A stretch of DNA of 64,000 nt from Chytriomyces cf. hyalinus JEL632 (Eukaryota > Chytridiomycota > Chytridiomycetes > Chytridiales > Chytriomycetaceae), in contig JAIWWG010000101.1 in NCBI GenBank assembly GCA_025435555.1, forward strand, positions 1-64,000, given 5' to 3'. Within the stretch, counting starts at the first letter, position 1; each line of letters starts with the position of its first letter. Of the stretch, positions 33,607 through 44,254 are shown piece by piece. A model generated the notes under the pieces. It saw only the letters and a program-made list of their open reading frames with translations. It was not told the DNA's origin and did not search any database. The position numbers and the translations under genes were made by a program.

Positions 33607-35096
33607 TTAAAGCTTTCCAGCAACCTTAACCCCCTTCACAGCCTTTTCCAAAGCCTGATCCAAATCACGAATCAAGTCCCTCTTATCCTCAATCCCAACC
33701 GACAACCGAATCAAACCCTCATCAACTCCAAGCGCAGCTCTAGCTTCAGGCGTCAATGAAGCATGCGTCATGACAGCAGGCAACTCTGCAAGCGATTCAA
33801 CACATCCCAGACTTTCAGCAAGACAAAATAAACGTAACGAGGCGAGGAACGTGTTGGACTTGTCAAGGGTTCCTTGCTTGATGCGGAATGAAACCATGCC
33901 GCTGAAACCTTTGGATTGGCGCATGGCGAGGGCGTGTTGTGGGTGGGAGGGGAGGCCTGGGTAAATGACGCGTTCGACGTGGGGGCTGGATTCGAGGTGC
34001 TTTGCGACGGCGAGGGCGTTTTCTTGGTGTTGACGCATGCCTTTGTTTTGTGAAAAATAAATATAATAAAAAATCAGAAAAAAGTCTACCATGGATCGCA
34101 AAACCAAGAAAGAAAAAAACATACGAATATGAAGCGTCTTGAGTCCACGGTTCGCCAAAAAGCAGTCAAACGGGGACGGCACGCCACCAATCGAATTTTG
34201 CAAAAATCTGAGCTTTTCAAAGATGGCTTCACTGTTGGTGATTGCAACACCTCCAACAACGTCCGAGTGTCCGTTAATGTACTTTGTGACAGAGTGCACA
34301 ACGATATCGGCGCCGAGGGTGAGTGGGTTTTGGAAGTAAGGCGACATGAACGTGTTGTCAACGACAAGGAGGAGGTCTGGGCGCGAGTGAGCAATTTTTG
34401 CGACGGCAGCAATGTCAACGAGACGAAGGGTTGGGTTGGCTGTTTTTAAGGTGGAAAAAAAAAATTGGTTGGTCAGGTAAAGAAGAGGATATTTCAAACG
34501 CACAATGGGGGACAAGTCAAAAAAAAAAAAAAAAAAAAAAAGGCGCAAGCAGGGGGTACTCACTTGGAGTTTCAATCCAAATCATTCTCGTGTTTGGCTT
34601 AATATGCTTCAAAATGTTGTTTGGATCATTCATGTCGACAAACGAAACATCCACGCCATTCGAGGCAGCAACTTTTGTAAAGTATCGGAACGTTCCTCCG
34701 TACACGTCGTTTACAGAAACGAGATGCGATCCGGCTGGAAGCATGTTCACGATGGTGGCCGTGGTGACTGATCCGGAGGCAAATGCGAGACAGTGTTTGC
34801 CTTGCTCCAATGAAGCAACGGCTGTTTCAAAGGCTGCACGGGTTGGGTTACCGCTTCGCGAGTAGTCGTAGCCCTGTTTTTAAACGCTTTGAGTTTTTGA
34901 AGTGGGATAATAAACGAGGCGTCCGTCTCAAAGAAACCTTGTGAACACCGGCGGAAGCCTGTGCAAAGGTGGTTGAGAGTGACAAGGCCGGGACGACAGC
35001 ACCGGTGTATGGGTCTGGCTGCTGTCCAGCGTGAACGGCACGCGTGTCAAAGTTGTCGCTGCGGAAGCTCCAGTCAGATTCAGAGTCGTGTCCCAT
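33607..35096 (-). CDS. CYS3: Cystathionine gamma-lyase
   Basis: Four exons, 35096-34938, 34873-34564, 34439-34125 and 34040-33607, give 405 residues, the normal size. This PLP enzyme cleaves cystathionine to cysteine, 2-oxobutyrate and ammonia in transsulfuration. Signatures: FDTRAVHAGQQPDPYTGAV at the N-terminus, then GYDYSRSGNPTR, FASGSVTTATIVNMLPAG, ETPTNPTLRLVDI and VVDNTFMSPYFQNPL. HSVTKYINGHSDVVGG carries the PLP lysine. SLGCVESLAELPAVMTH and GLIRLSVGIED lie near the end. Separation from cystathionine gamma-synthase or beta-lyase rests on overall resemblance, so the exact substrate is an inference. One intron carries over 20 T on the coding strand (34,520-34,541). Confidence 0.9.
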
Positions 35097-35597
35097 TTTT
35101 GTTCTTTTTTGATTTCACATTTGCATCTTTCTGTTTTTCGAGGGTCTTGTCGAGAAAACAAAAAAAAAAAAGTGCCTCGGACAATTGCGGATCAGCCTGT
35201 TTTGTTTACAACCGTTTACAACCTGTTTAAAATTCACACACGTTTTCTTTTTTGATCAGGTTTTGGTTTTGTTCGGTGCGTGTTTGCTGTGTACGGGGCA
35301 GCTTTTTTTTTTATTTCTGCGCAAATAAATGCAGCGCACGTTTTTTGGCGCTGGTGTTGAGTGGGCGGTCCACGCTCTCTCGGGGCCTAGCTTGTGCGGC
35401 GCTCTTGAGTTTGACACCGTCTCGTTTTAAATACCTTGGAGTTCTAGAGGGGAGACGACATGCGGGTGGTTCGAATGAGGTGGGGGCGAATTTCAGGGGG
35501 GGGGATGAGATGAGAAAGAGTCGTGGAAGAGGAGGTGGAGAGTGCAAAGTCCCTCAGAGAATCCCCTCTTTTTTTTGGCTGTCACACAAACTGTGTG
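35097..35597. other. Intergenic region
   Basis: Upstream of cystathionine gamma-lyase and downstream of the first double-zinc-cluster gene. No gene seen. Confidence 0.5.
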
Positions 35598-36596
35598 TCA
35601 AAGGTAATACTCGCACGGCTGCTTGCGGTCAACGCAGTGAGAACAGCTCGGCTTTTCTTTATCACATTTGATTTTCCGCAAGTGACAAGACTTGCAAGAA
35701 ACGGCCCGCACGGCTGCTCGAGGTTTCCCGGACCCCGTCGTCGTCGTCGTCGTCGTTGTCTTTTCATTTTTAATAACTCGAGTGTGTAGGATGGATGATG
35801 CAAATGGCAGTCCCGTTGTTGCTGTTGTTGTTGAGGATGATGATGCGTGTGCTGCAGTATGCAATGAGGTTGTTGTTGTTGTCGTGAGGGTGGTGTTTAT
35901 GGGTTCGGCAGAAAGCGCTGCTGTCGCTGTTGCTGTTGCGGGATAAGCGTTTGTCATTGGATGAGGTAGAGTTGGGCTTGGCCTGGGCGTTGGTTCCGCC
36001 GCAAAGCGGTGCGTTGAATGAAGCGAACCGAGCAGTGGATGAAGCGGGTCTATAGTGTCGTCCCCATGCACAATGTTTCGAATGGACATTGGGTTCCACG
36101 GCCGCCGTGGGTGTTGTTGTTGATGCAGAGATGACGAAGAAGAAGAAGCAATGCTGCCAGAAATGGGCTCAGAAGTCCGCCTCAAGCTGCTGCCCAGCAC
36201 AAGCGACGGAGCAGCAGTGCCAGGCGGCAAATACACACACTGGATGCCTCTATCCGAGCACCGCTGGCATGGGGCCCCCAAAGTGCACTTTCGGCGCCAT
36301 TCTCGGCATCCTTCGCAAGGGACAGGGCGCCCATAGGGTTTCGCTGTTGGCTGATTGAGTTTGTTGTTGCTTTTGGATGAGCTGCTGGAGGATGAGTGAT
36401 TCGAGCGGGATGAGCTGTTGAGTGTTGGTGGGGGTGGTGGCAGGTGATGTTGCTGGTGTTCGGGCATGCTGTTTTCGCTGGTTGTTGCGGATTCTGTGCT
36501 TGGAGCCCGGCGAGCCACGGCAGCATCGGAGGTTGCAGGGTTAGCGGGCATGGCATTGGAAGTCCAGACGGGTGAATCTTTTGGATGCAGGGACAT
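35598..36596 (-). CDS. Double Zn2Cys6 zinc-cluster protein A
   Basis: One exon, 332 residues. It has two zinc clusters. The first, at ~94-121, is CEGCREWRRKC then CQRCSDRGIQC (CX2CX6CX5CX2CX6C). The second, at ~302-329, is CKSCHLRKIKC then CSHCVDRKQPC and lies at the very C-terminus, three residues before the stop. Between them are Ser-, Thr- and His-rich low-complexity stretches and the motif NPMSIRNIVHGDD. The neighbour at 37342-38133 has the same layout and the motif VMSISNIVEPT, so the two are tandem paralogues. Zn2Cys6 clusters bind CGG-type DNA half-sites in fungi; no other regulatory domain is visible. A nuclear transcription factor is likely; targets unknown. Confidence 0.82.
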   Translation of the reverse strand: MSLHPKDSPVWTSNAMPANPATSDAAVARRAPSTESATTSENSMPEHQQHHLPPPPPTLNSSSRSNHSSSSSSSKSNNKLNQPTAKPYGRPVPCEGCREWRRKCTLGAPCQRCSDRGIQCVYLPPGTAAPSLVLGSSLRRTSEPISGSIASSSSSSLHQQQHPRRPWNPMSIRNIVHGDDTIDPLHPLLGSLHSTHRFAAEPTPRPSPTLPHPMTNAYPATATATAALSAEPINTTLTTTTTTSLHTAAHASSSSTTTATTGLPFASSILHTRVIKNEKTTTTTTTTGSGKPRAAVRAVSCKSCHLRKIKCDKEKPSCSHCVDRKQPCEYYL

Positions 36597-37341
36597 ATCT
36601 GCCTTGGGATGGATGGAAGGAAGGAGGGAGGGAGGGGAAGGAGGGAGTGTATATAAAAACTAAAAAATCCTTTTTTTTTTAAAAATGCGCGCGCGGGTTT
36701 AAATTGTTTTTGTTTTTTGTTTTTGATCAATTTCGGGGCTGACAAAAAATTGAACACAAGCTGCGTTTTCATTGGTTGAGGGATTGAGCTGAGCGAGCGA
36801 GCGGCAATGCGGCCTATCTTTAACCCCCACACACACACACACACACCCCCACATGCGGCGGCACAAACTGCGGCATGTGCGTCAGGCATGTGGATTGCGA
36901 TGCGTGGGTGTGCAAATGGAATGCGGCGACGGCGGGCATACGATACGCGCAATCTCTCAACAATCTCCCCATCTCCATCCATCTCCATCTCCATCTCCAC
37001 TCTGTGTTGCCGAATCAAAATTTTTTGTTTTTTTTCATTTGTCATCGGCAAAATTCGAAATAGCATTATTATTCCTGAATGAATAATTTACACTCACTCA
37101 CTCACTCACTCCCACCGACATCACAATCGTCATTCCATTTGCACAATTGCCGAAATAAATAAAAGAAAAAAGAAGCGCCGAGAACCCCCCCCCCACTCCC
37201 TAACCCCCATTTCTTCCTTCATTTCCTTCCAGCCAATGAGATTTCACTTGAATTTCAACCAATCAGATTCAAGAGATGTCAAACACACCCAAACCACCCA
37301 AACCACGCCTTTGCATTTATTTATTCAAAAAACACGTACTT
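36597..37341. other. Intergenic region with microsatellites
   Basis: A (CA)n run lies near 36,828-36,845, CCATCT repeats near 36,970-37,000, and an (ACTC)n run at 37,091-37,112. No gene supported. Confidence 0.55.
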
Positions 37342-38133
37342 TTAATGCATATACACGCACTCAATTCCGCGGTTTGCGCAATCGGAACAAGCCGGCTTGG
37401 TCATGTCACATTTTGTTTTCCGTCCATGACAAAACACACACGCTTTTCCTCTCCTTGACAATGACTTTGGATTTGCAGTCACAGTTTGTTCCTGTCCATG
37501 CTGCATATATCCTGTTGCTACTAGGCCACCCCCCTTGCCGTGATGACATGACGCATGCCGTTGGGCGACACGGTTTCGAACACCCAAACAAGCATCTTGC
37601 GTGGGTTCAACAATGTTTGAAATCGACATGACAGAATCTCGGTTGCTGCTTTGAAACGATCCAGCAGCAGCAGCAGAGCCCAAACCAGGCATCTGCAACA
37701 ACAACTGTATCTGTGGTGGCGGCGGTGGCGGCGACTCTGAATCATGTGCCGCGCTTACAGACGACAAAGTCGGCGACCTTCTCCCAAGTTTCCGCTCATA
37801 CCTCAACGGGATATACGTGCATACGGAGCCTCGTTCGATACACCGGTTACAACTGGGTTTCGTAAGGTTGCATTTCCGCCGCCATTCTCGACACGCTTCA
37901 CAGGGAAGGGGACGGCGGTATGTCTGATGAGTGTCTTTGGTGCATGCATTTGATGTGATACCAGTGCTTGGATGTATGGCGTGTGTGGGGGTAACTGCAG
38001 TTGCTGTTGCTGAGAGAGTGGTTGGTGACGCAACGGCGGACAAGGGCATGGTTGTAAGCATTGGTTTCACGTCCTCCTGATCATGACTGTTACTGTCGTT
38101 GGAGTTGTTGGAGTGGGTATGGTGCGTGGGCAT
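37342..38133 (-). CDS. Double Zn2Cys6 zinc-cluster protein B
   Basis: One exon, 263 residues. The first zinc cluster at ~78-106 is CEACREWRRKC then CNRCIERGSVC. The second at ~232-260 is CVFCHGRKTKC then CSDCANRGIEC and again ends at the C-terminus (VYMH). Both use CX2CX6CX6CX2CX6C. The shared CE(A/G)CREWRRKC start and MSI(S/R)NIV motif mark it as a paralogue of the gene at 35598-36596. The middle has a poly-Pro run and low-complexity Ala/Ser. Same strand, about 745 bp apart. No activation or middle-homology domain is visible, unlike typical fungal zinc-cluster factors. Confidence 0.82.
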   Translation of the reverse strand: MPTHHTHSNNSNDSNSHDQEDVKPMLTTMPLSAVASPTTLSATATAVTPTHAIHPSTGITSNACTKDTHQTYRRPLPCEACREWRRKCNLTKPSCNRCIERGSVCTYIPLRYERKLGRRSPTLSSVSAAHDSESPPPPPPQIQLLLQMPGLGSAAAAGSFQSSNRDSVMSISNIVEPTQDACLGVRNRVAQRHASCHHGKGGGLVATGYMQHGQEQTVTANPKSLSRRGKACVFCHGRKTKCDMTKPACSDCANRGIECVYMH

Positions 38134-38729
38134 TCAAGTATTGTTGTTGGGAAAGACGTGACGTGACAAATGGCTGGAATTCGAGAGTACTTGTTTTGCT
38201 TTGCGTTTCTGGACTGTGTTTTTTTCAAAAAACAAGCGCAGGGTTTTTTAAGAATGCGGTATTTTGTCGGGAAAGCTGGTTGAATAAACTTTTTAGTTGT
38301 TGGTTGTTCATTGCAAAGTAACGTGTTTTCGTCGGGCCGAGAATTTTTCATGATCACGATAATTTGGATACATCATCATGTTCATCTCATGAGAAAACTC
38401 AGCACTCAACTGTATGCTCTTTATGCCTTTTGCGTACAGTTCATTGTCATGCAAGTAAGTAGACTGACCCAGACTGAACAGGAAGACTCTTGGGGTGTAC
38501 AGATAAATAAAATAAATTATAAAATTGCACTTGAAATAAAAAAGCGCCGAGCATGACTGGGCACATTTGTAACTGATTTGTCATACATCTATTTATAGAT
38601 TCAATTTATAATTGTTTTTTATTCGCATCTATTTATCCCCCTTTTTATTTATTTTATCCCATCAGCCTTCTTCACCTTCTCCCTTCTTCACCTTCTCCAC
38701 GAGAATCTTCACAAGAAGCAACCTCCTCT
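38134..38729. other. Intergenic spacer
   Basis: Upstream of zinc-cluster protein B and downstream of the phosphoesterase. A/T-rich. No gene seen. Confidence 0.5.
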
Positions 38730-40525
38730 TCAAGGAAACTCAAACCCAACCACCCCAGCATCAAACATATCCCCAAAACTCCCAGCAACAGCGTCACGCG
38801 TACGCAACTGTCCCGGCACAACATCCGCAAACCAATTACTCTCAATAAACCTCACAATACTCGCCGGCTCCGCACGCACATGCGAAATATAACTCTTCTT
38901 GACCATACTCCCAACAGCCACAAACGGCAATCTCGGTCCATACAACTTGTTGTCAACAGCGGATCGACCGGGTGGTGCAACACTGTCCCGGAATCCACCG
39001 CTTTCATCGGGGACCAACAACACAAGCGTGTTTTCAGAGTAAATGGGACTGTTGAGGATGCTTGAAATGATTTCGTCGTTTAAAGTTTCTCCGGCAGAAA
39101 TGGTACTGTATCCAGGATGTTCTGAAGCGATACCGCGTGCTTTAATGTATGACACGGCGGGAAGAGTTCCTTGTACAACGTCTTTTAGAAAGGCTGGGTA
39201 TGCGCGGAAGTAGTCGCTGGATTTGGACGAGTTTCGCAGGGTTCCGTAGTATTCAAACGGGTTGTCGGACGGGTCGTAGTTGACGGGCCAGCATTTGAAT
39301 GGAGACAAGTTGGCGGAGTAGTCTTGAGCGTAGAAGGTGAAGGGTACATCGCATTGCGCGAGCAGGTCGGCCTGTTTGTAAACTCGTCAGCACCACAATT
39401 TGAAAATGACAAATATAAAACATCTCATGAAAAACTCACAATGGTTGGATCCGAGTACGCCTTGGCAGGAACTCCACCCAAGTTACACTTGGTCGAAGGC
39501 GGCACGGCACCGTTATCCTCAAACACAAACCCACCACGCGCAAAGTACATGTCATTTGCAGACGAAGCTCCAGCAACCGCTTGGAAAAAGTTGTCGGACA
39601 TGGCATAGTTTTTAGCCATCTCCCAGTAATGTCCACAGCTTCCCTTGGACCCGTCACAGGCAGCGTAGTTACGATCGTCACTGCCAGGACACCCACCGCT
39701 CTTAATGAAACGGTCCATCTTGCCGCCATTCATTTCACAAATCTCGCTGTGAGAGTGGTGGTCATTGTCATAGGCCATGTTGGTAACGTCGTTCAGGACA
39801 ATCGGCTTGACACCCTTCACGCTCGGTGTAATGGCAGCACAGCACTCACGGCCTTCATGACAGGTTGGGTTCGTACCGGCAGGCGCCGTGCAGTAGTTTC
39901 CAAAGTATGAGTCAAACGAGTGGTTTTCGGAAATCACAATCACGACATTTTTGATGGCACTGGCTGTGGTTCCTTTGGCGCGGCAAGTGACTTGTGGCGT
40001 TGTGACAGTTACTTGTACACTGGCAGGGCAGTCGAACCCGCCGTTCAGACAGTAGAAGGCCGTGTACGTTCCTGGGGTGGCGGGTACTTTTACTGAGATG
40101 GATCCCGTGGCGGTTGTTGCGGTGCCGAGTTTGTACACGTCTCCGTACGTGTATTGCCAGCAGTCGTTGAAAAAGTTAGATTTAGAGGGTTTGCCGGAGG
40201 GTGTAAACACGATCCAGTCGTCGGTGCTGGACGGCTTGGCGTTTTTCCAGGAGAAATTGAGGAAACCACCGGCAACGATGGAAGACTCTGCGGCTGTGAG
40301 TGTGAGGGCAGCGGGGCTAGGGCTTGTTGCAGCCGAGGATGAGGATGTTGTGGAGGGGGCAGTTGTCGAGGGGGAGGAGGAGGCAGCAGCAGCGGAGGCA
40401 GTCGTTGAGAAGGAGGACACGACGGACACGATGGGACCCACGCTGTCGTCACAGGGAGGTGGCAGACTCGGAGCGGCCAAGGCAGCAGAAGCAGAAGCGG
40501 CAAGAACAAGAAACGCCGTTTGCAT
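38730..40525 (-). CDS. Secreted phosphoesterase (acid phosphatase/phospholipase C type)
   Basis: Exons 40525-39440 and 39371-38730 give 575 residues. A signal peptide ends at SAALAAP. A Ser/Thr/Ala-rich stretch follows, then a beta-rich domain (LTAAESSIVAGGFLNFSWKN to SVQVTVTTP) that looks like an Ig-type accessory fold. The catalytic part is the phosphoesterase family of bacterial phospholipase C and fungal acid phosphatases: NVVIVISENHSFDSYFGNY, HHSHSEICEMNGGKMDRFI, NYAMSDNFFQA, and later VLLVPDESGGFRDSVAPPG and RLPFVAVGSMVKKSYISH. It probably releases phosphate from esters or phospholipids outside the cell; the substrate cannot be told from sequence. Confidence 0.87.
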
Positions 40526-41214
40526 TTTTTGGACTCTTTTTTATTTATTGTGTTAGACAGACACTTCGGCAAATAAATATAAAAGCGCGCATTTTGAATT
40601 CAGAAAAATAATTTATTGTTTTAATCAATATGTAAAAATTATGCTGATTGAAAAATTTCAAATTGATTACGGCTGCATCCCATGTGCTCTGTATGAGTCT
40701 AATGCAGCCAGCTAGCCACCTTGCGCGCAACCTCCCGCTTCTTGACACTCTTGCACGTGGGTGGGGTACATTGTATATATATTTATATATTTACATTTAT
40801 ATTTATATTTATATTTATATTTATATATATCCATCCATCCATCCACTGATGCTCGCTGTGTTGAACGTGTGTCGGCTGCCTGGATCAAGCAAGCAAGCAA
40901 CGGAGATGTGCACACCCTTATTTTATATTTTTGTTTTTGTTTACAGTTAAATTTGTTAACTCCTGATTTTATTAACAACCACTGAACGCGCGCGACTTTT
41001 GAATTTCGTTTCTTGTTTAGAGTACGCGTAGCTTTTAAAGTGAATGAAAAACCGATGAACATGTGCTGTGTGATCGATCAAGAGTTGACCGACTTGACTG
41101 CTTGACGAGCGTAGCGGGCTCCGTTGTTGCTACTGTGTGTTCTGCTGCAAAGATGCGGATGACGGCCGGCGTTGACGTGCTGGCTGAGCACCATCTTCAT
41201 AATCACAAGTGACA
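40526..41214. other. Intergenic region with A/T microsatellite
   Basis: Contains a TTATAT-type microsatellite and a short (ATCC)n run. No gene supported. Confidence 0.6.
40773..40836. repeat. TTTATA microsatellite
   Basis: Alternating TATATT and TTTATA units over about 60 bp, followed by (ATCC)n to about 40,843. Confidence 0.9.
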
Positions 41215-41690
41215 CTAGCACGGATGTAAAACACCATATGGATCATTGCATCCAATCTGACTTGCTATCGTGCCAATGACAGTCACGAGTTCCACCAACT
41301 GCGTCAAAAAAAAAAAACCGCAACACAACATAATGTGTTGTTGGCACACGACATCAAAAGTAGCTACTGGTTTGAAGCTTGGCTGTCTGAAAATGTGTGA
41401 AACACAAAGCAAACTAAAATGCCCACATCGATTGAGGCCAACAAAACAATTGAGATTGTTTCAATAATGCGTATCCAATCTTGAGCAGCCTTTGCCAAAG
41501 GTGGAAATCCTGTTTGCGAGGTGACGAGTGCCACTGCAAACACGATCGCGGGGATAATGACGGCATAAATGACAATGGGTGCCACGATAATAAGGACTTG
41601 GAAGCATTTTGCTACTCAGGCAGATATGGAATAAAGGACGGCAGAACCCGCGCTTCCAGCTATGGATCTAGTAGACTGTCTTGAAAAATG
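41215..41690 (-). CDS. Multi-pass membrane protein, partial model
   Basis: The minus strand encodes two long hydrophobic segments in one exon (41,364 to about 41,618): VLIIVAPIVIYAVIIPAIVF and ETISIVLLASIDVGILVCFV. A possible further exon lies downstream (QLVELVTVIGTIASQIGCND, ending 41215). A further hydrophobic exon-like piece lies at ~43,187-43,340 (QIFVSGFLASMIMLSSIRFI, then GALNNAVTAVFASSMVHS before GTAAGC). These could be exons of one membrane protein interrupted by the duplicated unit between them, but I cannot join them with confidence. No family recognised. Confidence 0.35.
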
Positions 41691-41879
41691 CTTGGATCGA
41701 AACAAAGTGAAACGAACCGGTGTGGGGGTTGTGGATCAACCGAGACTTGCTATCAGTCAAGTGGATGCTCAAAGCTTCAAAGTTGAAGTTGTTGTTGTGG
41801 TTTCTTTTTTTGGAATTGTCGGTTTTATATTTGTTTTGTTTTGATGCATTGGAATTGTCAGAAAGTTTTCAAGAATCAA

Positions 41880-42230
41880 TTCGGGGTTGCATTTTTCGGA
41901 ATGTGACCTGCTTTCTTCTTCCCCTTGAGCATGAAATCTTTTGGGATACAAACATTCCCATGGCATTTTTTCCAACTCTGGTTCATGAAGCTAACAAAAA
42001 AATCCTGTGGTTTCCCTCCCCACGCGTGAGTCTAATACGACAATGAAGCTGGTTTTCAAACGAGACACTGAAGCGAAAGGCGCCAAAAGTTGCCTCCATA
42101 GAGTATTCAACTCATCCATGGTTGCGGTTTTTGTCGACCTGCCAAACGGCTTGCGTCAAGCGCGCGATCCCCAGTGGTGATGTAAAAATAAGACACTGAA
42201 GGTATTGAAATGAAGGGGGGGTTGGATGGC
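41880..42230 (-). pseudogene. Eroded third copy of local duplicated gene family
   Basis: Nucleotide resemblance to the copies at 43421 and 45333 is clear in blocks, for example around CTCAAGGGGAAGAAGAAAGC and GGGAGGGAAACCACAGGATT, with the order kept. Stops and frameshifts break the protein, and it is far more diverged than the other two copies are from each other. Confidence 0.6.
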
Positions 42231-42429
42231 TGCAAAAAGAAGACTCGTTTTATATGAGGTACCCAATTTGTTTGAAAAAGATGTGGCAGCGTGGTTCCTT
42301 TTGCGGCAAAGTCACAAATGAAATTGGGAGTTTGCAGACGTAATGTCTGCTTTGGATATGGATATTGAAAGACATGTATTCCATTTTTCTGGTAGGTGCT
42401 AACATGCAGGGGCTGTACGAGTCAAGCCG

Positions 42430-42761
42430 CTTGTAGATAATGATGGATCCATTACTGAGATTGCAAAAACTGGCATTGATTTTACCCCCATTTCCTTGGC
42501 CGCCTATACACGCGTTGAAATACGTGGACTCGTTCACGCGACCCCGGACACGGCCTCGAACAAAAACTGTCGGGATTTGTGTTTCAGTGCATCCCCGATT
42601 TGAATTAACCCGCATTTTGACGAGAGCAGCAGCAAAAGTTGGGGCTGGAACCTCACAAAGTAGGGATCGTCTGGCCCGGGTTGCAAGCAAAAGTTATCAC
42701 AGAGACAACTGAACCATAAATGGTGTATTAACACTTTTATAAACTTGCACGTGTTGCCCAC
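42430..42761 (-). pseudogene. Broken WSC-domain copy
   Basis: Similar to the WSC unit at 46937-47438: it keeps NFCLQPGPDDPYFVRFQ, SSKCGLIQIGDALKH and the downstream VNESTYFNA segment. About 27 nt that encode the conserved cysteine-containing piece before CGG in the other copy are missing here, and the frame then fails. It sits upstream of the eroded family copy, in the same order as the better-preserved pair. Confidence 0.55.
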
Positions 42762-43420
42762 GCATTGCCACTCCTCAAACGAGCTTCAAGTAGGTAACCC
42801 CGTCGACACGAGAAAATCGCCAACCCGCCTCGTTTATCTTCTAGTGTGCCGCTGGAAACGAGGAACAACCCGGCCCTGGCCCGTTTTGCTTTGTTTGTTT
42901 GACCCGCTTTTGTCACCTTTTAAAAATTTGCCAAGTCATGCGGGGTTAGAAAAACACTTCAAACTGGCGACGAACCCGAAGCTCGCCAGCGAGAAGATCG
43001 AAGTGACCCCCATGCTGTACGCTGCGGTTCTCCTTCACGCATCCCACTTTCCCAACCTGGTCGGCAAGCACGATCTGGACAGTCGAAGAATGATGCGCAA
43101 ACACTGGTCCAACGCAACCAATGGTTCAGCTGAAGCGTCCGGAAGCTCCATCCGATGAAGCTCATATATCTTCATTGGTCGAATAGCTTACCCGAATGAA
43201 CCATTGAGGAGGCGAACACAGCGGTGACGGCGTTATTCAGTGCACCTCGGAAAAGGCCACAGCCATCCAGGATGAAACGGATACTACTAAGCATAATCAT
43301 TGACGCCAAGAAGCCGGAAACGAAGATCTGTCCGAGTGCAATGTATTTATTATGCTTTTATACAACCAAATCAACACGCTCGAAAGGCTCACCAGCATTA
43401 TATATTAAGCCATGGCTGAT
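42762..43420. other. Unassigned region inside duplicated cluster
   Basis: A 137-residue open frame on the plus strand (42745-43158) has no recognisable pattern. The minus strand holds a hydrophobic exon-like segment at ~43,187-43,340, described with the membrane protein at 41215. Confidence 0.4.
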
Positions 43421-44254
43421 TCACATCTTGAAAGCGTGTTTAATGCGGCTCAACTGCGGAGTGAATTGCACCTCATTTGTCTCCACATCCGACTGCACTT
43501 CCTGCCTGTGACGCAATGCCTCTGGAATCGTCGCTGATTTATTCCATGCAATGTGACCCGCTTTCTTCATCCCCTTGAGCATCAGTTCGTTCAGGATGTC
43601 CGCATTCCCAGCATAATGCAATTTTCGAGCTCGATTTACGCACCCTGCGACAAAATCCAGTGCTTCCCTCCCGCGGCACGCCCAATACCGTTTGAAACTG
43701 GATTCGACGAGATATTGAAGGAGTGAAGCCACTGTTGTTCCGTCATATTCTACGTATCCTGGGTGGGTTTTTGGACCGCCGAATGGCTTCGGCGACGCAG
43801 GTTGGAACGCAAGTCCAGCAGTGATATATATAAGCCGACTTGGGGATACTTTGGAATTTGAAAAGAAGGACTGGATGGCTGAAGACGACTTTTTTATAAT
43901 GGAAGGTCTGCTCTTCTCGGATTCGCAAATTGTGACGGTCAGGCTGCCGGATGGAACATCATCGGTCATGAGAAGGATGCTTTGCTGATGCGTGTATATC
44001 ATTATGCGGTCGACATTAACAGCAGGCTGGATTGGGGGTTGGGCCATTTCTGAGACCAAGTCGGTTGTCAAAGTCTGCATTACTAGCGGAGAGCTGTTTG
44101 AAAGACGGGGATGACTGGAGAGCTCGCCTAACAACTTACCGCTTCTGGGATGGTGGTTTGCAGTCATATTTTGGAAAGATGGCAGGGGGTGCCCTGTGAG
44201 CAGAAAGTCCCCGTTAAATGCGAAGCAATGGGAGGTTACGACGACTTCAACCAC
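43421..44254 (-). CDS. Unknown duplicated-family protein, copy 1
   Basis: A 277-residue frame whose core (from GSLTVTICESEKSRP through LIYITAGLAFQPASPKPFGG, LLQYLVESSFKRYWACRGRE and NELMLKGMKKAGHIAWN) is nearly identical to the frame at 45333-46208. The N-terminal ~70 residues differ and may be intron or another exon, so the true start is uncertain. The core is a mixed alpha/beta-looking domain with three cysteines. I do not recognise the family. Flanking exons may exist, since frame-switching protein-like segments lie just upstream on the same strand. Confidence 0.5.
   Translation of the reverse strand: MVEVVVTSHCFAFNGDFLLTGHPLPSFQNMTANHHPRSGKLLGELSSHPRLSNSSPLVMQTLTTDLVSEMAQPPIQPAVNVDRIMIYTHQQSILLMTDDVPSGSLTVTICESEKSRPSIIKKSSSAIQSFFSNSKVSPSRLIYITAGLAFQPASPKPFGGPKTHPGYVEYDGTTVASLLQYLVESSFKRYWACRGREALDFVAGCVNRARKLHYAGNADILNELMLKGMKKAGHIAWNKSATIPEALRHRQEVQSDVETNEVQFTPQLSRIKHAFKM
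43551..43960. repeat. Near-identical 410-bp duplication, unit 1
   Basis: Matches 45538-45947 with no gaps and about three base differences that I could find, in the same orientation. Similarity falls off sharply on both sides. Confidence 0.88.

Noticed and set aside
36807-37082. Small plus-strand frames beginning in a (CA)n repeat
   Set aside because: Coding only because of microsatellite composition.
42745-43158. 137-residue plus-strand open frame
   Set aside because: No signature, no paralogue, and it lies in a decayed region; could not be supported.
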